NCBI GenBank assembly: GCA_963843535.1 | Contig: CAWJKU010000001.1 | Coordinates: 434,001 to 498,000, forward strand | DNA length: 64,000 bases | Reading direction: 5' to 3' | Source of the DNA: CAVUNY01 sp963843535 | GTDB taxonomy: Bacteria > Chloroflexota > Anaerolineae > Anaerolineales > Anaerolineaceae | Shown: in pieces, positions 8,615-17,048 of the stretch | Numbering within the stretch: position 1 is the first letter of the stretch | Layout of the letters: every line of letters begins with the position of its first letter | The notes under the pieces: generated by a model | The model's input: only the letters and a program-made list of their open reading frames with translations | Told to the model about the DNA's origin: nothing | Databases searched by the model: none | Program-made: the position numbers and the translations under genes

Positions 8615-8722
8615 CGTCAGATCTCCTTGTTGAGAATATTTAAAAATTATAGCGCGGATTAAGCTCTTTTTGACCTTTCAGGCGGCTTTGGGACCATTCT
8701 GGAATGACTTTTCAACAGCCCC

Positions 8723-8751
8723 TTGACAAAAAGCGATTTATGGAGAAAATT
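8723..8751 (+). promoter_or_regulatory. Putative promoter of the cimA leader
   Basis: A perfect -35 TTGACA lies at 8723-8728. Seventeen bases on is a weak -10 (AAAATT, 8746-8751). Transcription from here would begin just before the isoleucine-rich leader peptide at 8785. Confidence 0.45.
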
Positions 8752-8784
8752 AGTAGAATTATTCTGAATACAAGGTTAGTTATT

Positions 8785-8889
8785 ATGGCCTTTTCTTCGA
8801 TTATTATTCGCATCGCTATTTCGGGTCTCATAATTATTGAGAACCGCAATTTTGTTCGGGCGATGGGAGATGCACACTCCGAGAAATAA
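8785..8889 (+). CDS. Isoleucine-rich leader peptide of cimA
   Basis: A 34-codon reading frame begins at ATG 8785 with a weak AAGG site eight bases upstream. Eight codons are isoleucine, clustered as three in a row (8800-8808), two single codons (8812, 8818) and three in a row again (8830-8838). The stop is TAA at 8887-8889. The gene behind it, cimA, makes an isoleucine precursor. The layout matches a classical leader peptide whose translation speed reports charged tRNA-Ile. I know of no described leader with this sequence. Confidence 0.75.
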   Translation: MAFSSIIIRIAISGLIIIENRNFVRAMGDAHSEK

Positions 8890-8954
8890 ACCAGAGCGTG
8901 CAAGAAACCAGAAAATATGCAAATTTCAACCACCGCCCGGACTCAACCGGGCGG
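8811..8954 (+). promoter_or_regulatory. Isoleucine attenuator: segments 1 to 4 of alternative RNA pairing
   Basis: Segment 1 (CATCGC, 8811-8816) lies among the Ile codons and pairs with GCGATG at 8860-8865. Segment 2 (8857-8866, late in the leader frame) pairs with segment 3 (8930-8939) at nine of ten positions. Segment 3 is the 5' arm of the terminator hairpin. A ribosome stalled at the Ile codons would cover segment 1, leave segment 2 free to trap segment 3, and so prevent termination. A ribosome reaching the stop codon would cover segment 2 and allow the terminator. Confidence 0.72.
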
Positions 8955-8962
8955 ATTTTTTT
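8933..8962 (+). terminator. Attenuator terminator before cimA
   Basis: CCGCCCGG (8933-8940) and CCGGGCGG (8947-8954) form a perfect 8-bp stem with a six-base loop. Seven T follow after one A (956-962). It ends 15 bases before the cimA start codon, with the ribosome site GGAGA between. Confidence 0.85.
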
Positions 8963-8977
8963 ACTGGAGAATGTTTA

Positions 8978-10531
8978 ATGATCGAAATTTATGATACCAC
9001 TTTGCGAGATGGAACCCAGCGAACCGACGTCTCTTTATCCATAGGGGATAAATTGGCGATTGCCCACCGGCTGGATGATCTGGGGGTGGCGTATATCGAG
9101 GGGGGCTGGCCTGGCAGTAATCCGAAAGATGTGGAGTTTTTTCAACGGGCCGCTAATGAGACCTGGCACACGGCCAAAATCGCATCGTTTGGCGCGACCT
9201 GCGGGGTCAACAAAGCGCCGGCGGAGGATGCCAACATTCAAGCCTTGATCGAGGCGGGGACCAGCATCTGCACGATCTTCGGCAAGACGTCACTTCTCCA
9301 CGTTACGGAAATTCTGCGCACCACGCGCGAAAATAACCTGCGCATGATCGAAGAAAGCGTAGCCTATCTACGCTCGCAAGGCCGGCGGGTATTTTATGAC
9401 GGGGAGCATTTCTTCGATGGGTATAAGCTGGATGCAGAATATGCCCTGGAGACACTGCGGGCAGCGGCGCGGGGCGGGGCCGAAATCCTGGTGCTGTGCG
9501 ATACCAACGGCGGCACAATGCCCTGGGAAGTCACGGAGATCACCCACCACATCCGCGATAACCTGCATTTTCCGCTCGGGATTCACACCCACAACGATGG
9601 TGAAGTCGCCGTCGCCAATACGCTGGCAGCGGTACGCGAAGGCTGCATCCAGGTGCAGGGAACGATCAACGGTTACGGCGAACGCTGCGGAAATGCCAAC
9701 CTGTGCTCAGCAATCCCGGATATGGAGCTCAAGCTCGGGCTGAAATGCCTGCCGGAAGGCGGCCTATCCAAACTCTTTGAGATCGCGCACTATGTCTCTG
9801 AGCTGGCTAATTTATCGCAGGATGAGCATATGGCTTATGTCGGGCGAGCCGCGTTTGCCCATAAAGGCGGCGTGCATGTCTCGGCTATTCACCGCAACGT
9901 CAATTCCTACCAACATATCGACCCGAGCGTGGTTGGGAACAAGCTGCAGGTAGTGGTATCGGAGCTCTCCGGCAAGAGCAACCTCGAGCATAAAATCGAG
10001 GAATACGGGCTGAAGCTGGATGACAAAGTAGATGTCAGGATAATTCTGCGGGATGTCAAGCAGCTGGAAAATCAAGGCTTCGCGTTTGACGCTGCAGATG
10101 CCTCCGTGGTGTTGATGCTTAAACGGGCTGAGGAAGGTTATGTGCCGCCTTTCGAGCTGTTGGATTTCAATGTGATGGTCGAGCACCGCCAGGGCCGCGG
10201 TTTATTTTCGGAGGCGACGGTCAAGGTCCTGGTCGATGGGGAAATTCAACATACCGCCGCGGATGGCAACGGTCCGGTGAATGCCCTGGATGGCGCCCTG
10301 CGCAAAGCACTGGTCGGCGTTTATCCGCAAATATCGAAATTCCACCTGTCGGATTACAAAGTTCGCATCCTGGACACTGACAAGGGCACCAGTGCCACTA
10401 CCCGGGTTTTAATTGAGACGCGCAATGGTAAGAAGCGGTGGAATACAGTCGGCGCCAGCACCAATATCATCGAAGCCAGCTGGCAGGCGCTGGTCGACTC
10501 GGTGGAATATGGATTAATGCAGGTCAAGTAA
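8978..10531 (+). CDS. cimA: (R)-citramalate synthase
   Basis: This 517-residue enzyme condenses pyruvate and acetyl-CoA to citramalate, the first step of the threonine-independent isoleucine route. The HMGL-like barrel begins with IYDTTLRDGTQ, includes the metal-binding HTHND motif of GIHTHNDGEVA, and GYGERCGNAN. Its linker and C-terminal LeuA-type regulatory domain resemble the citramalate synthase clade (GKSNLEHKIEEYG, DYKVRILDTDKGTSATTRV) rather than isopropylmalate synthase. ATG 8978 is chosen because GGAGA lies just upstream and the enzyme motif begins at once. It is controlled by the leader and attenuator in front. Confidence 0.92.
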   Translation: MIEIYDTTLRDGTQRTDVSLSIGDKLAIAHRLDDLGVAYIEGGWPGSNPKDVEFFQRAANETWHTAKIASFGATCGVNKAPAEDANIQALIEAGTSICTIFGKTSLLHVTEILRTTRENNLRMIEESVAYLRSQGRRVFYDGEHFFDGYKLDAEYALETLRAAARGGAEILVLCDTNGGTMPWEVTEITHHIRDNLHFPLGIHTHNDGEVAVANTLAAVREGCIQVQGTINGYGERCGNANLCSAIPDMELKLGLKCLPEGGLSKLFEIAHYVSELANLSQDEHMAYVGRAAFAHKGGVHVSAIHRNVNSYQHIDPSVVGNKLQVVVSELSGKSNLEHKIEEYGLKLDDKVDVRIILRDVKQLENQGFAFDAADASVVLMLKRAEEGYVPPFELLDFNVMVEHRQGRGLFSEATVKVLVDGEIQHTAADGNGPVNALDGALRKALVGVYPQISKFHLSDYKVRILDTDKGTSATTRVLIETRNGKKRWNTVGASTNIIEASWQALVDSVEYGLMQVK

Positions 10532-10585
10532 CACTATTCATGATTTCCAGGGCTGTGCTAAACTTAGCCTGGGAGGACGAATACG

Positions 10586-12034
10586 ATGGTTGAAATGCGC
10601 ATACTCCGCAGTACCCCTGAGGAACAGGGGATCGCCTCCGCGGCGATATTGAAGTTCGTTGAGCGGGTTGATCGAGATATCCATGAGCTGCACAGTTTTA
10701 TGCTGGTGCGGCATGGCAAGGTGGTTGCGGAAGGCTGGTGGGAGCCGTACGCGCCTGAAAAACCGCATATACTGTTTTCATTGAGTAAAAGCTTTACGTC
10801 CACAGCGGTCGGTATGGCTGTTGCCGAAGGTCGCCTGAGCGTCGACGACCCGGTGCTGTCCTTCTTTCCGGATGAGACGCCGGCCAGGGTGAGCAAGAAT
10901 CTGACGGCGATGCGCGTGCGAGATCTGCTGACCATGACCACCGGGCATGCCAAGGACGCCACCCAAAGGACGGTCTCGCAAAAAGAAGGAAATTGGGTGA
11001 AAGGGTTCCTTGAACTTCCGGTCCGCTACAGACCAGGGACACATTTCGTCTATAACAGCGCGGCTACTTACATGCTCTCGGCGATCATCCAAAAATTGAC
11101 CAGCATGACCCTGCTGGATTACCTGACCCCGCGATTGTTTGATCCGCTGGGCATCGAAAACCCCACCTGGGAGACTTGCCCCAAGGGCATCAATATCGGC
11201 GGTTGGGGGTTAATGATTCGCACCGAAGATATCGCGTGTTTCGGGCAAATGTACTTGCAACACGGCGCGTGGAATGGGTGCCAGATACTTTCACCTGAGT
11301 GGGTAGCGCAGGCCACCAGCCGACAGGTTCCCAACGGGGACCAACCTAATATCGACTGGTCGCAGGGCTACGGCTACCAGTTCTGGCGCTGCCGGCACAA
11401 TATCTACCGGGGAGACGGCGCTTTTGGCCAATTCTGCATTGTGATGCCGGAGCAGGATGCGGTGCTGGCAATTACCGCCGGCGTGAGTAATATGCAAGCG
11501 GTGCTAGATGTGGTGTGGGAAGAACTGCTGCCAGCGATGGGAACGGGAGCTTTACCCTCGAATCCAGATATGCACAAAAAATTGGGAGACAGGTTGAGCT
11601 GCCTGGAACTTAAGCCGCAAGCGGGTAAAATCACAACTCCCACGGCAGCCAAGGTAACGGGAAGAACCTACCAGTTCAAAAGAAACCGGCTGGGGATCAA
11701 GGATCTTCGCGTGTATTTTGGCCCGCAGCACTGCCTGTTTGAACTATCCACCGGGCGAGGCAAGATCTCTTTGGACTGCGGTTATGGGAAGTGGCTGCCG
11801 GGCACAGGGCCAATTCTGGAGCGCGGGATTCAATCCACATTAACCGGCGGGGCGTGGATTACCGCAGACACCTTCCAGACAGTGGTGCGTTTAATCGAGA
11901 CGCCCTTTTTCCAAACGATTACCTGCAAATTTTTGGATGAAAAGATGATCGCTGCGGTGGATACGAACGTTGCGTTAACTGGACCGGTCCCGATCAGTGT
12001 ATTAGAAGGAAAATTGGCGCCTCATCACAATTAA
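10586..12034 (+). CDS. Beta-lactamase-family serine hydrolase (class C/esterase type)
   Basis: The 482-residue protein carries the serine hydrolase core: Ser65-x-x-Lys68 in FSLSKSFTS and the Tyr156-Asn-Ser motif in THFVYNSAATYM. The region FDPLGIENPTWETCPKGINIGGWGL is typical of the beta-lactamase (PF00144) group. No signal peptide is seen, so a cytoplasmic esterase or peptidase role is more likely than drug resistance. A C-terminal extension of about 140 residues with beta-rich character follows the domain. GGGAGG lies ahead of ATG 10586. It is 54 bases downstream of cimA and could be co-transcribed. Confidence 0.83.
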   Translation: MVEMRILRSTPEEQGIASAAILKFVERVDRDIHELHSFMLVRHGKVVAEGWWEPYAPEKPHILFSLSKSFTSTAVGMAVAEGRLSVDDPVLSFFPDETPARVSKNLTAMRVRDLLTMTTGHAKDATQRTVSQKEGNWVKGFLELPVRYRPGTHFVYNSAATYMLSAIIQKLTSMTLLDYLTPRLFDPLGIENPTWETCPKGINIGGWGLMIRTEDIACFGQMYLQHGAWNGCQILSPEWVAQATSRQVPNGDQPNIDWSQGYGYQFWRCRHNIYRGDGAFGQFCIVMPEQDAVLAITAGVSNMQAVLDVVWEELLPAMGTGALPSNPDMHKKLGDRLSCLELKPQAGKITTPTAAKVTGRTYQFKRNRLGIKDLRVYFGPQHCLFELSTGRGKISLDCGYGKWLPGTGPILERGIQSTLTGGAWITADTFQTVVRLIETPFFQTITCKFLDEKMIAAVDTNVALTGPVPISVLEGKLAPHHN

Positions 12035-12067
12035 GTACGGGCTATTGATTTCCTGGAGATTTCACCG

Positions 12068-12337
12068 CTACATGGCCACCAACACCCGAGGGTGTTGGCT
12101 TAATTCTTTATACAGTCCATCCACCTGGGTCCGGCTCTGGGCGACGAAGCTGACGGAAACGGACAGGTATTTCCCGCCGCCGCTGCGCCGGTAGCTAAAA
12201 TCATCCGGAGACAGTTCGGGCGCGTGCCGGGTGACCAGCTCGAGGACAAATTCATAAAAATTATCTTCGTCTTTACCGATTACTTTTACCGGGTATTCAC
12301 ACGGAAAAAGTAATTCGGGCATGGGAAAATCGTCCAT
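12068..12337 (-). CDS. DUF493/YbeD-family small protein
   Basis: An 89-residue alpha/beta protein with the family pattern: FPCEYPVKVIGK at the first strand, a helix ending in VTRHAP, then YRRSGGGKYLSVSVSFVAQSRTQVDGLYKELSQHPRVLVAM with the conserved YLS and LYKEL segments. The fold is ACT-like, and the function is not settled for the family. It is a lone gene convergent with the serine hydrolase gene. Confidence 0.85.
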   Translation of the reverse strand: MDDFPMPELLFPCEYPVKVIGKDEDNFYEFVLELVTRHAPELSPDDFSYRRSGGGKYLSVSVSFVAQSRTQVDGLYKELSQHPRVLVAM

Positions 12338-12388
12338 GGTTTTACTCCAACCTGTAAAGAATGGGTCTATTTTAACCGAAAATCAGGG

Positions 12389-12423
12389 GGGCTGTCTAAA
12401 AAGCTTCGCCTTTTGGACAGCCC
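12389..12423. terminator. Hairpin downstream of the PEP-CTERM operon
   Basis: GGGCTGTC (12389-12396) pairs with GACAGCCC (12416-12423), with an inner AAAAG/CTTTT stem and a CTTCG-like loop region. It lies 105 bases past the stop of the polytopic PEP-CTERM gene. No strong T run follows on either strand, so termination is only probable. Confidence 0.4.
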
Positions 12424-12527
12424 AGACACAGGTAGAATAAAAGGGTCTTTTCAGACAACCCCTAATCGGGAATTTTTTCAACCGCGATTCGGGAGGATTG
12501 ATAGCAGTGAACCGCTGCCGTTCGAGT

Positions 12528-15389
12528 CTATGATCTATTAATGGCGAATTTCTTGGTGCGCAAGACGTAGAGCAGCAACAGCACGGCAATGAAGATCAAC
12601 AGCCACTCATGCGGTTCTGGGACACCAGTGACGGCTAATATGCCCGGAATCTGAGTGGTGCCAACTTGTTCCGCTTCACGGTTGAAGCGGTCAGTATAGC
12701 CCTCGAACCGCTCAAGCTGAGCTTTCTGGCGGTCGGCCACCAGGACGATCATGGATGAATATGGGGTAATGATGCTGTTCTGCACGGCGACGGCATGGAT
12801 CCGGTCAAGCACTTCGAGCTGGTTCAATGTATCGCGGCTGCGGTCCATTTCATCTAGCACCAGGCGGCGGGCAGCCAATGCCTGCAAGCCTTTGTCCTCG
12901 GGCGAGGCATCCACCTTGACGTTTACCGCTTCCCCTGGTCTGTAGGCGTGCCAGTAATAACCATCGATCACATCCCCGCCTGACTGCTGGCGGACTGCCA
13001 GGCGCTGCAGCGCCTCTTCCACACTGCCCGCCACGCCGCCGCCGCTGGCCTGGACGGCCTCCAGGGTGGGATCGTCATATCCTGCCGGATAGAACCCACC
13101 CAAATGAACGATCCAAAGCGGGGCAGAAGGCACGGCAACCTCGATCCCCAAACCATACAGGCCGAAACCGGTGTCATCGGTCAGCACCAGCACCGCATCA
13201 TACTTTCGATCACCGGCCAGGGTTTCAAATTGGGCGATCAGGGCAGCCGCATCCTGCCCACCGAAAAAGACGATCCTGTCGGGGTCGACCTGTTTCAACG
13301 AAACCAGCGCGGGATCTTCTCCGCGAAAATTGGATGAGGTTAAGTAAACATCCAGGTCTGGCCCCATAGCCTGCTGCAGGCTGGTCAATTCAGCCCTCAG
13401 TTCGGCCGAGAAGTTCGCCATGGAGCGCGAACGGTCGAGCACCACGGCAATGTTTTTCCCCGCTGGCAGGCGCGGATAAGAGGCATCAACCGGCGAGACG
13501 ACCACATTTTCGCCGCCGGGGAAGGAAATTTTACGGGCGATCGCGGGTGACGGGGTACGAACGGGAACAGATACGGGCAGCCATTCCATGGTTGATGCGG
13601 GCAGGGGCTGGCCATCTACCAGACGCACCGATGTGGAGTCCCAAAACACGTTCTGTTTTTCCGCTAATTGGGGCAACCGCCAGGCACCGCTCTCAGAAAA
13701 TATATTGTATGTCAACCATAGGTGCAGTTCCGGTCCAGCTACAGTCTTTCTGTTCAGGTTGTCACCCCACAGGAACATGGGCTCAACCGGAAAAGCGCGC
13801 AGCCGGTACTGGCGCGGACCGATCTGCTCGACGAGAGCCGGGTCTACCCTTTGCAGGACCTCGTTCGTATAAACGGATTGGGCCGCCCCTCGCGGAGCGA
13901 CCTGGTAAGCAAAACGCTGGCTGCGGTCGGCGCTGTTGCCCAACCATACACCGGTGATCACCGCCGATTCGGGCAAACTGAAGTAGTAAACCACTTCCTG
14001 GCGTTGGGTGGTCCGATTCTGGTAAACCTCATAAAGCTCGATCTCAGCCCAATCTCCGTGCTCCGCGACCTTCAATTCCTGTCGGTTGAGATGAATTTCC
14101 CGGTCGTCTATGGTTTGCCAGGCAGCTTCGGCCTGGAGGCCGTCATAAGTAGAACGGACCGCATCCTCAATCTGCGGGCGTTCGCCATCGACGATCGATT
14201 GGTCGAAGAACTGCTTGTATAGCTGCTCGGCTTTAACCGGTTCCACTTGAAAGGCTACATTATCCTGGTAAGGGTTTTCTGGTTTGAAGTAGGGCTGGTA
14301 GAGCAGCGGGCTTGCCATGAACTCATAAACGCGCTGAATAGGCAAAGCAGTATCCTGGAAAAGATGAAATGCCTGTTCATACATATAGCGGACATGGCTG
14401 ACCTCTCCGGTGGCGCTGATATAGCGGAAAGGCGCCAGGTAGGCGTTCAGCAGGCCTGCCCGGATTTCCTGGCTTTGCCCTAATAATTTCTGCGCCTGTT
14501 CGACCGAAGCGGGGGGCTGGTCCAGCAGGGCGAATGCCTGTTGTTGGGGTTGGCGCAAGCTGGCAGCCAGCAGCCCGATGACCACAATCAGCGGCAGGAG
14601 CATCGCCGCCATGGCTTGATTTTTTTGCCCTGCTCCGCTCAAGGTGCGAAAATCTTTCAGCAAAGCGCGGATGGTCAGCACGGGCGTGGCGACGGGCAAA
14701 CCCACCACCAGGGTGGCGGTATAAAGCAGCAGGACCGGTCCCAATATGACAAAGGGCAAAAAACCAAAGTTGGGTATGGATGCAGGTAAATTACGGAATA
14801 GCTCGAGCAATCCTTTCGCGAATTCACCGATTAACGTGCCTAAGAAAACCACAAGCGGCGGGACGTAGAAGGCGACCATTACGGCGGCATATATTACCAG
14901 CAGGACCATCATCGCCAGGCCTGCCAGGCGCAGGTACGCCCAGAATGGGTGTCGGGGGGAAGGTTCAGAAAAAAGAACCCACAGGAAGGCGGCCATCCCC
15001 AGAAATGCTACGACCAGGATTAAGTTGACCGATGGATTGCCCTGACGGATGGCAAAAAAACGGAACAGGAGCAACAACATCAGGGGACCTTCTACAACAT
15101 AGCCCAATGCCAACAGGCGCGCGGGTGATCTTCTGAGCACGGTCAATCCCAGAATGATGGATGCGATTGGAACAGCAATCACCCCGGCCAACAGCGTCAG
15201 GTAAAAGGGTGGAATGACCTTGAGATCAATGCTACGAATCAGTTCTGGTAACAGTGTGGGCGCAAAACCGAGTAAAACAAAAGCCAAAACAATGAGATTC
15301 CACGACCAGAATAAGTAAGCGCCGAACTTGCTTTGGCGCGGTTCTTGGGTGGATGGCGCGACGGGTGAAGGGGATTGGAGTTCGCTCAT
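12528..15389 (-). CDS. Polytopic VIT/VWA membrane protein with C-terminal PEP-CTERM signal
   Basis: The 953 residues start with about eight to ten hydrophobic helices (roughly 25-290). A VIT-like beta domain follows (about 420-545), then a VWA-like domain opening with IAVVLDRSRSM, a partial MIDAS (Asp-x-Ser-x-Ser is here DRSRS). The C terminus is GVPEPHEWLL, a hydrophobic helix and a short basic tail, the layout of a PEP-CTERM sorting signal. This matches the described PEP-CTERM family of integral membrane proteins with many TM segments. Its start overlaps the exosortase stop by four bases (ATGA), so it is probably that enzyme's dedicated substrate. Function is unknown. Confidence 0.82.
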   Translation of the reverse strand: MSELQSPSPVAPSTQEPRQSKFGAYLFWSWNLIVLAFVLLGFAPTLLPELIRSIDLKVIPPFYLTLLAGVIAVPIASIILGLTVLRRSPARLLALGYVVEGPLMLLLLFRFFAIRQGNPSVNLILVVAFLGMAAFLWVLFSEPSPRHPFWAYLRLAGLAMMVLLVIYAAVMVAFYVPPLVVFLGTLIGEFAKGLLELFRNLPASIPNFGFLPFVILGPVLLLYTATLVVGLPVATPVLTIRALLKDFRTLSGAGQKNQAMAAMLLPLIVVIGLLAASLRQPQQQAFALLDQPPASVEQAQKLLGQSQEIRAGLLNAYLAPFRYISATGEVSHVRYMYEQAFHLFQDTALPIQRVYEFMASPLLYQPYFKPENPYQDNVAFQVEPVKAEQLYKQFFDQSIVDGERPQIEDAVRSTYDGLQAEAAWQTIDDREIHLNRQELKVAEHGDWAEIELYEVYQNRTTQRQEVVYYFSLPESAVITGVWLGNSADRSQRFAYQVAPRGAAQSVYTNEVLQRVDPALVEQIGPRQYRLRAFPVEPMFLWGDNLNRKTVAGPELHLWLTYNIFSESGAWRLPQLAEKQNVFWDSTSVRLVDGQPLPASTMEWLPVSVPVRTPSPAIARKISFPGGENVVVSPVDASYPRLPAGKNIAVVLDRSRSMANFSAELRAELTSLQQAMGPDLDVYLTSSNFRGEDPALVSLKQVDPDRIVFFGGQDAAALIAQFETLAGDRKYDAVLVLTDDTGFGLYGLGIEVAVPSAPLWIVHLGGFYPAGYDDPTLEAVQASGGGVAGSVEEALQRLAVRQQSGGDVIDGYYWHAYRPGEAVNVKVDASPEDKGLQALAARRLVLDEMDRSRDTLNQLEVLDRIHAVAVQNSIITPYSSMIVLVADRQKAQLERFEGYTDRFNREAEQVGTTQIPGILAVTGVPEPHEWLLIFIAVLLLLYVLRTKKFAINRS

Positions 15390-16915
15390 GGTTTCCCTCC
15401 CTGGGTTAAATCGAAAGATACGGAAGTATGGATCGTTGTGTACAGCTCGTTCAATTGATCATTTTCGAAGGCCTGGCCCGCATCCAATAATAGTGTAACC
15501 AGCACCCAGCGCTGGCGTTGGGTGCTCAGGTCCGCCCAAATGCGGGTGCCGTAGTCATCGGTGGTCTGCTGCGCGGATTGAAACCAATAAGCCGCGGTGA
15601 TCGGCTGCTGCGAACCGGGTGAATTCAGAATCAAGGATTTAATAGGAAAATCAGGCGCTGCCAGGATGGTCGCGCTTTCCTGGGTAGACAGGCCGTAAAC
15701 TTCAAAGCAGCGTTCCGGTTTATGCTGACCTCTCCAGGTCCAGCTGGTGAGCAGCATCAGAGAACCGCTCAGGTTTTTCCAGGTAAACCGGCGTCGATCG
15801 GCCCATTCGGCGCCGTCCTGGGTGATCCAGTTTTGTTCTTGCGCGGATAAGGGGTCCCCCTGAGCGTTCAACACAGCCGGGAACTGCCATTCGACAAAAA
15901 CCGCAGAGGATGCTGCCGAAGGGCGGGCGGTGTAGAGTAAAGCAAAAAGAATGGTAACCGCTAACACCGCAGGTGATAACCAGGCAGGCTGGCGCCTGGA
16001 AATTTCTGGCTGAGGATTGAGCGGTGGGCGAAGCGGCTGCCTGCGCAGGAGCCACAAACCGGCTGCACAGCAAATGACAAAACCGACCACCCCCAGGGGA
16101 ACGTGGATCATTTCAGCCGCCAGCTGCCAACCGATCACCTGACCGGCCACGACCAGAATCGCGACTCTCGCCAGGTTGGCTGCCAGGAGCATGAGGCTGA
16201 ACACACCGGCGGAAAACAGCCAGCGCAGGTTGAGCAAGCGGTTTTCAATCCACGTGGCTGCCAGAAAAAACAGCATGCCTGTCCACAGGCTTTTCACCCC
16301 GCTGCAGGGAATATCCACCTGGGAAATGCTGTTTTCAAACACCAGGATCGTATCCAGGCTCAGGGATGGGATTCCCAGGGCATGTAAACCAGCGCTGATG
16401 ATCTGCGCGCTGAGGATCCGCACCGGATAACCGATAAATGTTTCAATGTGCTCGCCAAAAGGCAGGATGCCGACCACCAGCAGCATGATCGGAAAACCAG
16501 CTTTCCATTGCTGCGGCCTGATCCACAGTCCCAGCAAGCCGTAACTGCCCAGCCCAAAGAGCACTGCCGACAGGGTGTTGATATCCAGAAATCGTTCAGC
16601 CAGCAAGTAGAGAACCGATGAAATCAGGGCCAGGGCTAACGCCGGAGGATAAAGCTGGGGAGGGGCACCTGGTTTGAGAACAACTTTCGTCTTGCGCAGC
16701 TGGTAGACGGCTAATGCGGCCACCAGAACCAGAACAACCTGGTTGGTGCGGAATTCCTCACGGGTAAAAAGGATTGCCAGGTAAGCCAGAACCGGAAAGT
16801 AAAGCCACAACCAGCACCCGAGCAGCGCGGCATTTAAAGCTAATCTGACGATGTCTGTCCTATTAAGCGATGAAAAGATAGCCCGGCCTGGGTGGTTTCG
16901 CCAGAGCTTTTCCAA
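15386..16915 (-). CDS. Exosortase with fused C-terminal EpsI-like domain
   Basis: This 509-residue membrane protein has the exosortase active site: Cys204 in QVDIPCSGVKSLW, Arg250 in AANLARVAILV and His271 in MIHVPLGVVGF, set in about eight membrane helices (30-290). Exosortases are membrane transpeptidases that cleave PEP-CTERM tails. A further helix at about 312-328 leads to a 180-residue extracytoplasmic domain with CFEVYG, reminiscent of EpsI/DUF3485. The start is TTG 16915, seven bases after GGGGGAG. A strong promoter lies upstream. Its operon partner is the PEP-CTERM protein. It may belong to the exosortase O clade, which I cannot confirm here. Confidence 0.85.
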   Translation of the reverse strand: MEKLWRNHPGRAIFSSLNRTDIVRLALNAALLGCWLWLYFPVLAYLAILFTREEFRTNQVVLVLVAALAVYQLRKTKVVLKPGAPPQLYPPALALALISSVLYLLAERFLDINTLSAVLFGLGSYGLLGLWIRPQQWKAGFPIMLLVVGILPFGEHIETFIGYPVRILSAQIISAGLHALGIPSLSLDTILVFENSISQVDIPCSGVKSLWTGMLFFLAATWIENRLLNLRWLFSAGVFSLMLLAANLARVAILVVAGQVIGWQLAAEMIHVPLGVVGFVICCAAGLWLLRRQPLRPPLNPQPEISRRQPAWLSPAVLAVTILFALLYTARPSAASSAVFVEWQFPAVLNAQGDPLSAQEQNWITQDGAEWADRRRFTWKNLSGSLMLLTSWTWRGQHKPERCFEVYGLSTQESATILAAPDFPIKSLILNSPGSQQPITAAYWFQSAQQTTDDYGTRIWADLSTQRQRWVLVTLLLDAGQAFENDQLNELYTTIHTSVSFDLTQGGKP

Positions 16916-16960
16916 TAAAATGCTCCCCCAATGGTTCGAATAGAAACCTCTTGGATATTC

Positions 16961-16989
16961 ATCATAGCTCGTTTGATTAGACGAGTCAA
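16961..16989 (-). promoter_or_regulatory. Sigma-70 type promoter of the exosortase operon
   Basis: On the minus strand TTGACT (16989-16984) and TATGAT (16966-16961) are separated by exactly 17 bases. The spacer holds the inverted repeat CTCGT-N8-ACGAG, a possible operator between the two boxes. Confidence 0.75.
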
Positions 16990-17048
16990 ATTAAAAGACC
17001 ATTAAAAATCCCGGTGGGTGGCAAGACCTGGTTTTCGGGAGGCCGCTT

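Noticed and set aside
10586..12034. Serine hydrolase as an antibiotic-resistance beta-lactamase
   Set aside because: No signal peptide, long C-terminal extension and a YNS motif typical of esterase-type family members.
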